Shown here one piece after another: positions 9,508 to 17,128 of a stretch of DNA of 64,000 nt (position 1 is its first letter; the number at the start of each line of letters is the position of its first letter). This DNA is from Candidatus Nitrosocaldaceae archaeon (GTDB lineage: Archaea > Thermoproteota > Nitrososphaeria > Nitrososphaerales > Nitrosocaldaceae). The position numbers and the translations under genes are program-made. The notes under the pieces are model-generated. The model was not told the origin of the DNA, searched no databases, and was given only the letters and a program-made list of their open reading frames with translations. The DNA lies in assembly GCA_026002835.1 (NCBI GenBank), contig BPGC01000001.1, positions 62,001 through 126,000 of the forward strand, given 5' to 3'.

Positions 9508-9963
9508 ATGCCTTCGTATATACTAATCATCAAGATGGATAAAAGAGTTATAAGAATTGGGAACTTGGGATACATAAATTTTAATGAAGGTTATTATACA
9601 TACATAGGCTCAGCTAAAAGATATTTAGAGTATAGAATAGAGAGACATATGAGTAATAAGAAAAAGTTACATTGGCATATAGACTATCTCACAATATATG
9701 CTAAACCAATAGTTATAAAAATATCTAATATTGAAGAGTGCAAACTAGCAAAAAATGTATTAGAATATGGTAATCCTATTAATAATTTTGGTTCTTCTGA
9801 TTGCAAATGTAAATCTCATCTGTTTTATTTCAATGATTTTGATGAATGTATTAAAGTTATAGAATGCGGGGGGTGGGATTTGAACCCACGAACCCCTAAG
9901 GGACTAGGCCCTCAACCTAGCGCCGTTGGCCAGGCTTGGCGACCCCCGCATAACAATAACTAA
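9508..9963 (+). CDS. DUF123-type GIY-YIG nuclease-like protein running through a tRNA gene
   Basis: Residues 1-118 form a DUF123 GIY-YIG domain: the variant tyrosine pair is YYTYIGSA near residue 31, followed by the conserved Arg/His region (RHMSNKKKLHWHIDYL) and a FGSSDCKCKSHLF block. No stop follows the domain: the frame continues across the oppositely oriented tRNA-Leu (9865-9949) and ends at 9963, so the last 30 residues or so are merely a translation of antisense tRNA. Whether a protein with that tail is made, or the gene has lost its own stop, cannot be told. DUF123 proteins are conserved in archaea; their substrate is not established. Confidence 0.75.
   Translation: MPSYILIIKMDKRVIRIGNLGYINFNEGYYTYIGSAKRYLEYRIERHMSNKKKLHWHIDYLTIYAKPIVIKISNIEECKLAKNVLEYGNPINNFGSSDCKCKSHLFYFNDFDECIKVIECGGWDLNPRTPKGLGPQPSAVGQAWRPPHNNN
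9865..9949 (-). tRNA. tRNA-Leu (anticodon GAG)
   Basis: On the minus strand the 85-base gene folds as a class II tRNA: acceptor GCGGGGG with CCCCCGC, discriminator A, anticodon stem CTAGG/CCTAG with loop TTGAGGG giving GAG, a long variable arm (TCCCTTAGGGG region) and T-arm GTGGG-TTCAAAT-CCCAC. Its GC content is far above the surroundings. No 3' CCA is encoded (the next bases are TTC) and no intron is visible. A TATA-like element lies about 27 bases upstream at 9973-9981. Confidence 0.95.
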
Positions 9964-9972
9964 ATGTAACGG

Positions 9973-9981
9973 TTTTTATAA
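9973..9981. promoter_or_regulatory. TATA element shared by tRNA-Leu and rpo10
   Basis: TTTTTATAA lies about 27 bases before the tRNA-Leu 5' end on the minus strand and about 26 bases before the rpo10 ATG on the plus strand. It is the only good TATA-like site properly spaced for either gene in the 53-base gap, so it may serve both directions. Confidence 0.5.
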
Positions 9982-10002
9982 GCCTTCATAAATATTAACT
10001 GT

Positions 10003-10233
10003 ATGTTAATACCAGTTAGATGCTTTACTTGTGGTGCATTGATCGCTGATAAGTATCAAGTATATCAACAGAGAATAAAGAATGGTGAAGATCCTGAAGA
10101 AGTAATGAATGATCTAAGGATAAAACGTTATTGTTGTAGGAGAATGTTCATAGGAACTGTAGAGACTTTACATCAGATATTACCATATTATGAAGCATTA
10201 GCTAGAAGAAGAGAAGAGATGCAATTAGAGTGA
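10003..10233 (+). CDS. rpo10: DNA-directed RNA polymerase subunit Rpo10 (N)
   Basis: The 76-residue protein is the archaeal homologue of Rpb10. It has the N-terminal MLIPVRCFTCG zinc motif and the second pair RYCCRRMF, giving the C-X2-C...C-C zinc site of this subunit. It helps anchor the Rpo3/Rpo11 assembly platform of RNA polymerase. The enolase gene follows almost directly, an order common in archaeal ribosomal/transcription clusters. Confidence 0.95.
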   Translation: MLIPVRCFTCGALIADKYQVYQQRIKNGEDPEEVMNDLRIKRYCCRRMFIGTVETLHQILPYYEALARRREEMQLE

Positions 10234-10238
10234 TAAAT

Positions 10239-11471
10239 ATGCCAAATATCACTGATCTGAAGGCTAGAGTATGCTATAATAGCAGAGGGCAGAAAAGTAT
10301 TGAGGTAGATGTTATTACTGATAATAAATATCTTGGAAGAGCAGCTGCACCATCTGGTGCAAGTACTGGAAGACATGAAGCTATATCATTTCCTAAAGGA
10401 GTTGAAGAAACATTAAGATTGTTTAATATTAACAAATCAAAGTTTATTGGCTTAGATGCTATTGATCAATATAAGATCTATCAAGCATTAAGAAGCATAG
10501 ATGATACAAGTAATTATGCTATAATTGGAGGCTCGGTTGCATACGCATTAAGCATAGCTGCAGCAGATTCTGCAGCAAAAGCATTAGGAATTCCATTATT
10601 CAAACTGCTTAGCAACAATGAATACAAGTTTCCATATCCATTAGGTAATGTGTTAGGAGGAGGAGCACATGCAGGACCAGGAACACCAGATATACAAGAA
10701 TTTCTAGTTGTGCCTAGAGGAGCTAAAGATATAATGAATGCTTTAGAGATGAACTTTGCTATCCATAAAGCAGTTAAAGATATCATAGTTAAAAAAGATA
10801 AGACATTCACATTTGGTAGAGGAGATGAAGGAGCTTGGGCTCCAAAGATGAATAATGAAGAAGCATTGAATACAGTAGAAGAAGCTATAAACGAACTAGG
10901 TTATCAAGTCGGTAAAGATATAGCTATTGGAATAGATTTTGCAAGTTCATCTTTATGGGATGAGAAAGAAGAAGCATACATCTATGCTAGAAGTAATATG
11001 AAGAAGAGTAGAGAAGAGCAGATAGATTATGTCAGTAATATAATAAAGGATTATAAACTGATATATGCTGAGGATCCAGTTCATGAAGAAGCATTTGATG
11101 ATATGGCAGAATTAACAAAGAGATTTCCAAATGTGCATATAACTGGCGATGATCTTCTAGTTACAAACGTAGAAAGACTAAAGGTAGCAATAGAGAAGAA
11201 GGCTTGTAACGCTGCTATCTTGAAAGTTAATCAAGCAGGAAGTTTATACGATGCATTAAAGTTTGCTGAAGAAGCAAATAAGCATAATATAAGGTTGATA
11301 ACAAGTCATAGATCTGGAGAAAGTATAGACGCACATATAACACATATAGCAATAGCAACTAACTCTTGCATGCTAAAGGCTGGTGTTGTTGGTGGAGAAA
11401 GAGTAGCAAAATTGAATGAATTAATAAGAATAAATGAGCGTAATGAGGTAAATTCATTATATAATCTTTAA
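10239..11471 (+). CDS. eno: enolase (phosphopyruvate hydratase)
   Basis: The enzyme interconverts 2-phosphoglycerate and phosphoenolpyruvate. Visible are GASTG, the GDEGAWAP region, the magnesium ligand segments GIDFASSS, YAEDPV and ITGDD, the catalytic Lys in ILKVNQAG and SHRSGES with its His. A GTG at 10230 opens the frame but overlaps the rpo10 stop; the ATG at 10239 (MPNITDL) fits the family. Odd: the highly conserved N-terminal DSRGNPTVEVE is NSRGQKSIEVD here, though the loop Ser and the rest of the active site are intact, so activity is still likely. Confidence 0.9.
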   Translation: MPNITDLKARVCYNSRGQKSIEVDVITDNKYLGRAAAPSGASTGRHEAISFPKGVEETLRLFNINKSKFIGLDAIDQYKIYQALRSIDDTSNYAIIGGSVAYALSIAAADSAAKALGIPLFKLLSNNEYKFPYPLGNVLGGGAHAGPGTPDIQEFLVVPRGAKDIMNALEMNFAIHKAVKDIIVKKDKTFTFGRGDEGAWAPKMNNEEALNTVEEAINELGYQVGKDIAIGIDFASSSLWDEKEEAYIYARSNMKKSREEQIDYVSNIIKDYKLIYAEDPVHEEAFDDMAELTKRFPNVHITGDDLLVTNVERLKVAIEKKACNAAILKVNQAGSLYDALKFAEEANKHNIRLITSHRSGESIDAHITHIAIATNSCMLKAGVVGGERVAKLNELIRINERNEVNSLYNL

Positions 11472-11611
11472 ATTTTTCTCTTTAATATAAATATATTAGT
11501 TTGTGTAATTAATAGCATATAATACATAATCATTAAAATATTATCTAGCATTAATTATATATAACTTTAGGAATTACATTTATTAAGGACTTTTACGAAT
11601 TACAAAATAGA

Positions 11612-12094
11612 ATGGCTATGAGTAAAATAGATGAATTAGATCTCAAGATATTAAGTGAACTAATGAAAGATGCAAGCATATCAGTACCAAAACTTAGCAA
11701 GAAGATAAATGTAAATGCTTCAGTAATTTATAGCAGAATAAAAAGGTTAGTAAAACTAGGTTTGATAAAAAAGTTTACTATAATAATAAATGACGAGGCT
11801 CTAGGCTTTAATGTAAAAGCTGTAACTGGAATAAATATGGATGCCAAATATAGAGAGAATATATTAAAAGAACTTAATAAAATACCAGAGATTGAGGAGA
11901 TAGTTGAAGTTACTGGAAGATTTGATATGCTTGTTAGATTACATGCAAGAACATTAGATGATATGTATAGTATAATATCAGATAAGATAGGGAATATAGA
12001 AGGTGTACAAAGGACTGAGACATTCATAGAGATGAGGAGAACTGTAAAAGATTACGAGTTAACACCACAAGTAATTAAGATTGTACAACAATAA
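11612..12094 (+). CDS. Lrp/AsnC family transcription regulator
   Basis: The 160-residue protein has an N-terminal helix-turn-helix (LDLKILSELMKDASISVPKLSKKI, residues 9-32) and a C-terminal RAM ligand-binding/oligomerisation domain (IPEIEEIVEVTGRFDMLVRLHA). It has no metal-binding extension, unlike the Lrp-TRASH protein at 26935. Two GAATTAC repeats lie in the 60 bases before the start and could be part of an autoregulatory site. The effector is unknown. Confidence 0.9.
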   Translation: MAMSKIDELDLKILSELMKDASISVPKLSKKINVNASVIYSRIKRLVKLGLIKKFTIIINDEALGFNVKAVTGINMDAKYRENILKELNKIPEIEEIVEVTGRFDMLVRLHARTLDDMYSIISDKIGNIEGVQRTETFIEMRRTVKDYELTPQVIKIVQQ

Positions 12095-12105
12095 AATATT
12101 GAGGA

Positions 12106-12537
12106 TTAGAGAAGTTCCTCAACCAATTTCTTAGTAGCTACTTTTGCAACTTCGGTTAATCTATATCTAGTAGTACCATCATCCTTTTCTTCAACTACCA
12201 ATTTGTTCCTCTTCATAAGATCTCTTCTAAAGTTACTACCATGCCACCAACCTTCATCTATGCCAAGTTCTAAGCTCTTAGCCTTGATCTCTTCTTTGGT
12301 TAAAGGCTTGTTTGCATAGTATAATATCAATTGTATCTTCTCCTTATTTGTCAACTCTTTTATCTTATCCATTATCTGCTCTGGTATCTCTCCTTCTACT
12401 TCTTCTCTCTTAACTTTTCCACTATCTAATAATTTTGTAAGAATTATCTTGAATGCTTCGGTTCTATATGGCTCTTCCTCATCTCTAACTATCTCTTTTG
12501 CCAATTTTATTGCTTTCTTTATATCTGCTACTTCCAT
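12106..12537 (-). CDS. uncharacterised archaeal protein with winged-helix-like C-terminus
   Basis: The 143-residue, Lys/Glu-rich soluble protein contains a helical N-terminal half (residues 1-65) and a C-terminal half (LTNKEKIQLILYYANKPLTKEEI, then a GTTRYRLTEVAK wing) that looks like a winged helix. I do not recognise a named family. It is divergent from heme O synthase; the 77-base gap contains a 16-bp palindrome, so it could regulate itself or ctaB, which is inference from position only. Confidence 0.6.
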   Translation of the reverse strand: MEVADIKKAIKLAKEIVRDEEEPYRTEAFKIILTKLLDSGKVKREEVEGEIPEQIMDKIKELTNKEKIQLILYYANKPLTKEEIKAKSLELGIDEGWWHGSNFRRDLMKRNKLVVEEKDDGTTRYRLTEVAKVATKKLVEELL

Positions 12538-12575
12538 CGCTATTATTTATATACTAGCCTATTGAAAAGGTTATG

Positions 12576-12596
12576 GTATAAATAACAATTGTTATT
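12576..12596 (+). promoter_or_regulatory. TATA box overlapping a 16-bp perfect palindrome upstream of heme O synthase
   Basis: AATAACAATTGTTATT at 12581-12596 is a perfect inverted repeat. It overlaps the TATA-like GTATAAATAA (about 12576-12584), which sits about 30 bases before the TTG start of ctaB. A dimeric repressor here would occlude TBP/TFB binding for ctaB and could affect the divergent gene too. Confidence 0.5.
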
Positions 12597-12614
12597 ATCT
12601 ATAAGTGATACTAA

Positions 12615-13496
12615 TTGCAGAGGTCTATTGTTAAGGATATAAAAGCATATTGGGAGGTAACTAAACCGAAGATCTGGTATCTGCTAGTATTCACAGCATT
12701 GATGTCTACTCTTATAGCATCTTATATCCATGATATTAGCGTATCATGGCTAACCTATCTTCTTGTATTTGCTTCAGTAACTGCTGGAGCTGCTAGTGCT
12801 AATACTCTAACGAGTTATATTGATAGAGATATAGATGCTATAATGGATAGAACCAAACATAGACCAATACCAACTGGAAGGATCTCTGCAAAGAACGCTC
12901 TCTATTATGGATTGATACTATCTGCCGTATCATTAGTACTTGCATATTTCATAAATATATATGCATTAGCACTAATGGCTTTTGGTTTGTTCGATAACAT
13001 AATAGTTTATAGTAAATGGCTTAAGAGGAGAACGTCTTGGAATATAATCTTAGGAGGGTTCTCTGGAGGAGCTCCAGCATTGATTGGATATGTAGCAGTA
13101 ACTACTGCTGGTATTGAGTTAGGTTTTATATTAGCTGGTCTAGTCTTCTTATGGACTCCAACTCATATATGGAGTTTGGCTATTAGGGTTAAAGATGATT
13201 ATGCTAAGGCTAAAGTTCCAATGCTTCCAGTAGTTATGAGTGAACAAGCATCGATAAGGATAATAGCTATAGCAACTCTGATCATGGTTATCTTTAGTAT
13301 CTTGCCAGTTATCTGGGGTTACTTTGGTTTGGTCTATCTAATAACAGCAATAGTATCTGGCATAATAATTACAATCATGAGCATTAACCTAGTCATCAAA
13401 CCTAGTGAGAGTAAATCATGGCAATTGTTCAAGTTTAGTAGTCCTTATCTTACTGTAATCTTTATTGCAATGGCAGTTGATGCTGCTATGATGTAA
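12615..13496 (+). CDS. ctaB: heme O synthase (protoheme IX farnesyltransferase)
   Basis: The 293-residue UbiA-superfamily prenyltransferase has about nine membrane segments and the first Asp-rich motif NTLTSYIDRDIDAIMDRT (N-X3-D-X3-D) followed by HRPIPTG; the second region is seen at WSLAIRVKDDYAKAKVPMLPVV. It adds the hydroxyethylfarnesyl group to heme B for heme-copper oxidases. The start is TTG at 12615 (MQRSIVKD after initiation). The C-terminal end overlaps the out-of-frame remnant of the neighbouring AlbA_2 gene. Confidence 0.9.
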   Translation: MQRSIVKDIKAYWEVTKPKIWYLLVFTALMSTLIASYIHDISVSWLTYLLVFASVTAGAASANTLTSYIDRDIDAIMDRTKHRPIPTGRISAKNALYYGLILSAVSLVLAYFINIYALALMAFGLFDNIIVYSKWLKRRTSWNIILGGFSGGAPALIGYVAVTTAGIELGFILAGLVFLWTPTHIWSLAIRVKDDYAKAKVPMLPVVMSEQASIRIIAIATLIMVIFSILPVIWGYFGLVYLITAIVSGIIITIMSINLVIKPSESKSWQLFKFSSPYLTVIFIAMAVDAAMM

Positions 13497-13522
13497 AATA
13501 TTTTGAATTATTTTTAGATGTA

Positions 13523-14716
13523 TCAGAACCAGAAATCATCATCTTGTCTATAATAAACGGGTTTTTTACTAGGTTTTACAATTACTTTTGCAATAGTTTT
13601 ATCCTTATACTTTATTTTGTTCATATCTACAGCACTAACATATCTTTTATCTATTTTAGAACTCACCTTATTTATAAGATATTTATCTAAGTCATCAAAA
13701 CTCCCTAAACAATTAATATCATCCTCTATACCGATAACTTCTTTATTATTATCAACACCTATTAATAATATACCTCCATCTGTATTTAAAAATGCAACTA
13801 TTGTTTTTAAAATATCATTTATGATGTTTTCGTCTTTTTTATTGGAATAAGAATTCCATACAAGACGAGATTTGAATTCTAATTGACTATTTTCTTCCAT
13901 GTTAAGTAACTCATCTATATCTTTGTTTTGTAGTTCTGTTAATGTAGAAGACTCCAATAGATTTAGTTTTCTTAGTTTATCAATCCTTTCCTGAATATTT
14001 TCTACAGAACAATTATATTTTCTACTTAGATTTAATATATATTCTCTATCAAGAAAAGCTGAATTCCAATATAAATCTAGATTTATATCATCGCTTAGAT
14101 ACAACCGTTCCAGCAATAATTTTATTGAATCGTCTTCTTCTCCTTCTTTAATAAATGGCAATATGCATATATCCGCATGTTTTACACCTATTTCTAATGC
14201 TACTATTTTATCATCTTTGCTTTTCAATAATTCTCTAATAAAAGGATGTTTTCTGTCCAAATCTTTCTCTGGTAACGCTTTTATATATGCATAGGCTTCT
14301 TTTATCGACTCAATATAAAAGAAAACTTGCCTATCGAAATATGGTTCATAAACTTTAATCAAGTTTTTAATTGGTTTATTAAAATAGTTCAGTTTAATAT
14401 CAAATTTTTCTAAGAAATAATTTAGTATATCGATATTCTTACTTTTATATTCTAATGTTATTTTCTTAGAGGTTAGTAGGTATATTTTCCCATTAGTTGT
14501 TGCTCTCTCATATATTCCGTTTCTTATTTTTTCTAATCTATCAATAAAAATCTTTTTATCTGCATGTTCAAATACGTGCTTAATTTTATGAGTATCAATT
14601 ATAATTGTATCAAAATCAGCAAAATTGGGAAGCTCATCTAACAACCAATCAATCTCTTTATCAGCTCCATGTCCTTTTGAACCTAGAACCCATATCTCTT
14701 GCTTTTCAGATGACAC
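13523..14716 (-). CDS. AlbA_2 (Schlafen-type) domain protein, probably C-terminally damaged
   Basis: The 397-residue protein has a Lys/Glu-rich N-terminal region of unknown type (residues 1-270) and a C-terminal AlbA_2 nucleic-acid-binding domain: NSQLEFKSRL near 275, then TIVAFLNTDGGILLIGVDN. Such domains occur in Schlafen-like and many accessory or defence proteins. It stops abruptly at YYRQDDDFWF; the expected continuation (a xRxGxSTR-like motif) appears in another frame as SGSDTSK directly beyond the stop (13486-13541). This suggests a small deletion with frameshift. It lies next to a pseudogene, so the region looks like a decaying insertion. Confidence 0.6.
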   Translation of the reverse strand: MSSEKQEIWVLGSKGHGADKEIDWLLDELPNFADFDTIIIDTHKIKHVFEHADKKIFIDRLEKIRNGIYERATTNGKIYLLTSKKITLEYKSKNIDILNYFLEKFDIKLNYFNKPIKNLIKVYEPYFDRQVFFYIESIKEAYAYIKALPEKDLDRKHPFIRELLKSKDDKIVALEIGVKHADICILPFIKEGEEDDSIKLLLERLYLSDDINLDLYWNSAFLDREYILNLSRKYNCSVENIQERIDKLRKLNLLESSTLTELQNKDIDELLNMEENSQLEFKSRLVWNSYSNKKDENIINDILKTIVAFLNTDGGILLIGVDNNKEVIGIEDDINCLGSFDDLDKYLINKVSSKIDKRYVSAVDMNKIKYKDKTIAKVIVKPSKKPVYYRQDDDFWF

Positions 14717-14751
14717 ATATCAAATAGTGAAATTTTATATTATAACTTTTC

Positions 14752-15095
14752 CTATATCTCTTCAAACTTGTCAATAAACCTCATACAAATTCTCAAACTG
14801 ATCTCTGCTAGCAAAATGAAGTTCAAATGGCACATCGAAGATAGCTTTGATGATCTCGCTTCTAACCTCTGCTTCTTTAGTATAATCACTTTTATCAATT
14901 ATGATTAGGATATCAATATCGCTATTGGCAGTTATATTACCATCTATAAGAGCCAAATATTATCATCTTAGCATCTGGAAAGTATGATAAAACCTTCTTC
15001 TTTATTATCTTAGCATAATCTCTATATCTATGCAAGTATGATAATCTCTTCTTAGCATTATCTATCATAAGATCGAATGAATCTATACCATTCAT
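14752..15095 (-). pseudogene. frameshifted MNT-type nucleotidyltransferase
   Basis: The gene begins at ATG 15095-15093, overlapping the UbiD stop as ATGA. The first frame reads MNGIDSFDLMIDNAKKRL through DAKMIIFGS and then stops after a one-base loss; the next frame continues IDGNITANSDIDILI, so the GS-X9-SD-X-D nucleotidyltransferase motif is split by the frameshift. A second shift near 14777 separates FENLYE from the natural ending FIDKFEEI with TAG at 14752. Intact homologues of about 110 residues are common as toxin-antitoxin (MNT) components. No HEPN partner is next to it. Confidence 0.7.
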
Positions 15096-16393
15096 AGATA
15101 ATCCTCAATTCTAACCTTATCCTCATTAGGAATCTTTGCTATCTCAAATCCTTCCCTTCTCTTATTGAATGGTATAGTAGCATCTATTCCTAATTTACTT
15201 GTTAGAAGCATCTCTTGATTGCTTGATGGATCTAAACTCGAACCTTTTGCATTCTTTATTATCAGCAGATCTTCATCTGCCTGAAATCTAGTTGCTATTG
15301 CATACTCAACTGAATTTGGATCATCTGGATCTATATCATCATCAACAGTAATTGCTAACTTTAATGATGGATGAGCAGCAAGTGCTGCTAATAATACATT
15401 CTTTGGTTCACCTTCCAATCTTTTAGATAATTGGATAACTGCATGTAACCAATTACATCCTCCATCTGTCAATCTAACCTTTTTCACATCTGCAATGCTT
15501 CTAGTTGCTTGAAGAATCTTTGCTTCTATAGGCATACCCATAAGCAATCTGTGCTCTAAATACCCAGCCAATATATCATAATAGATAGCATCATCTCTAT
15601 ATCTAATAACATCTAACTCGAAGACTGGTTGCTTGCGTTTATGATCATAAGTTTTAAGCATCTCAACCATATACTCTTCCTCATAAACATCTTGTAGTAT
15701 TTTGCCTTCTAATACTATCTCAGCATCTGCTGGCACTGCTAAACCATTAAGAGTAGCAACTTTAAGATTAGTAAGAGCAGCAGCAACCTCCATCTCATCA
15801 AAATTATACGCTGCTTGATATGCAGATGCTATAAGAATTGCTGGATGAACTCCTATAGATACTGCTACTCTAAGATCCTCGCCATGCTCTTTAGCATACT
15901 GATAACATCTATGCAAATGTCTGCCCTCAACCATCCTTACTGCTAAATGCTTATCATCTAACAATAACATTCTATGAACACTAGCATTCTGTATATCATT
16001 CTCATTCTTAGCATAGATTATACTTGAGGTTATAAATGGTCCAGCATCTTTCTCAAAATGTGTTATTATAGGAAGGATAGATAAATCCTTAGATATATTA
16101 CTAGCCTTTAACTCATCCTTATCTGGCTTTCTATGATTATTTATAGCATATATTATCTTCTCATTGATCTCTTCTTCTTTAGTATTTAATGCTAAAGCGA
16201 ACCTTCTTCTAGTTCCACAAGCATTTGTTATAACTCTAAACTTGCTCTCTTTTACATTATTAAATAACAATGCTTCTCTTCCATCCATATGCTTAGTTAA
16301 AGCAGCTATCTCGTATTTACATGAGACTTGCTTATCTATCTTTAATAATTCGTTATTCTTATCTAATATATCAATAAACTCTCTAAGACTCAT
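15092..16393 (-). CDS. UbiD family decarboxylase, candidate anhydromevalonate phosphate decarboxylase
   Basis: The 433-residue protein has the UbiD fold for prenylated-FMN-dependent decarboxylation: the prFMN/metal-binding NASVHRMLLLD segment near residue 135, EGRHLHR, the acidic VEGKILQDVYEEEYM-like block and the C-terminal DDDIDPDDPNSVEYAIATRFQ region with its conserved Asp and Arg. In most archaea a UbiD paralogue decarboxylates trans-anhydromevalonate 5-phosphate in the modified mevalonate pathway; because the partner aconitase X genes occur at 29057-30558, that role is the best guess. Aromatic-acid decarboxylation is the alternative. It is coupled by ATGA overlaps to genes on both sides. 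Confidence 0.85.
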   Translation of the reverse strand: MSLREFIDILDKNNELLKIDKQVSCKYEIAALTKHMDGREALLFNNVKESKFRVITNACGTRRRFALALNTKEEEINEKIIYAINNHRKPDKDELKASNISKDLSILPIITHFEKDAGPFITSSIIYAKNENDIQNASVHRMLLLDDKHLAVRMVEGRHLHRCYQYAKEHGEDLRVAVSIGVHPAILIASAYQAAYNFDEMEVAAALTNLKVATLNGLAVPADAEIVLEGKILQDVYEEEYMVEMLKTYDHKRKQPVFELDVIRYRDDAIYYDILAGYLEHRLLMGMPIEAKILQATRSIADVKKVRLTDGGCNWLHAVIQLSKRLEGEPKNVLLAALAAHPSLKLAITVDDDIDPDDPNSVEYAIATRFQADEDLLIIKNAKGSSLDPSSNQEMLLTSKLGIDATIPFNKRREGFEIAKIPNEDKVRIEDYL

Positions 16394-16695
16394 CCTATCC
16401 TCTCCATTATGCTATTCATGAGCTTTTTCATATTTATAGGATTTATCTCTTTAGCGTTTATAGATACCATACATAGTTTATTACTAATGCTAGCGATCCT
16501 TTGCGAGATCATCTTAGCATATAGATCTGATTTTAATGGTGTTATTACAGAGTTAGGAGTTGCTATTCCTAAATAACCTAATTTATGTTCATCCCCTTCA
16601 GTAATTGCAATAAAATATCCATTGGCAAATCTAAAAATAAGAACGGAGTATCTTAACCCATTGGTATCTACCGAATATTCTATGTATTGTTGCAT
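16390..16695 (-). CDS. small conserved protein upstream of UbiD
   Basis: The 101-residue soluble protein reads as alternating beta strands (YSVLIFRFANGYFIAITEG, KLGYLGIATP) followed by two helices (LYAKMISQRIASISNKL and the C-terminus). The pattern resembles small proteasome-assembly-chaperone-like (PAC3/4) folds, but this is a weak impression and I do not assign a function. Its stop overlaps the ATG of the UbiD gene by 4 bases, so the two are probably cotranslated. Confidence 0.55.
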   Translation of the reverse strand: MQQYIEYSVDTNGLRYSVLIFRFANGYFIAITEGDEHKLGYLGIATPNSVITPLKSDLYAKMISQRIASISNKLCMVSINAKEINPINMKKLMNSIMERIG

Positions 16696-16728
16696 AAAAT
16701 ATTGGAATTTTGTAACTTGATATTAATG

Positions 16729-16962
16729 TTAAGACTTTACTTCAATTGGTTGAACTACTGATGTCTTCTTTGCTCTCAATTTCGCCTTGTACTTGAGGTT
16801 TCTAGGCTTTGTCCTAAGCCTATATCCGCAACATGGACACCATAATCCGTCCCATTTTATGAAAATTTCACAGATCTGGCATCTTTTCTGTCCTGATGCA
16901 TACCTTCCTGATCCTACTGGTTTCTGTGCTTTATATCTAGTACAAATACCCTTACATGTCAT
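16729..16962 (-). CDS. small zinc-ribbon protein, conserved in Nitrososphaerota
   Basis: The 77-residue basic protein has Cys pairs suited to a zinc ribbon: CKGIC at the N-terminus and CQIC...CPCC (residues 31-46), followed by a very Lys/Arg-rich tail. The composition suggests binding to nucleic acid or to the ribosome or transcription machinery. It has its own TATA-like region upstream in the 166-base gap before the Grc3/Clp1 gene, and no other partner is evident. Confidence 0.7.
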   Translation of the reverse strand: MTCKGICTRYKAQKPVGSGRYASGQKRCQICEIFIKWDGLWCPCCGYRLRTKPRNLKYKAKLRAKKTSVVQPIEVKS

Positions 16963-17128
16963 ACATAATCACCTTGGTTCTCTCCACCCATATATATATC
17001 ATGTAATTAGTATTTAAATTTTTATTAATATTATATTGATAATTAACAAAATGTTTAAAGTTTATTCAGAATAAAAACGTATCGAACATCCAAAAGTTTC
17101 ATAAATGATTACGAAAAATCATACATAA

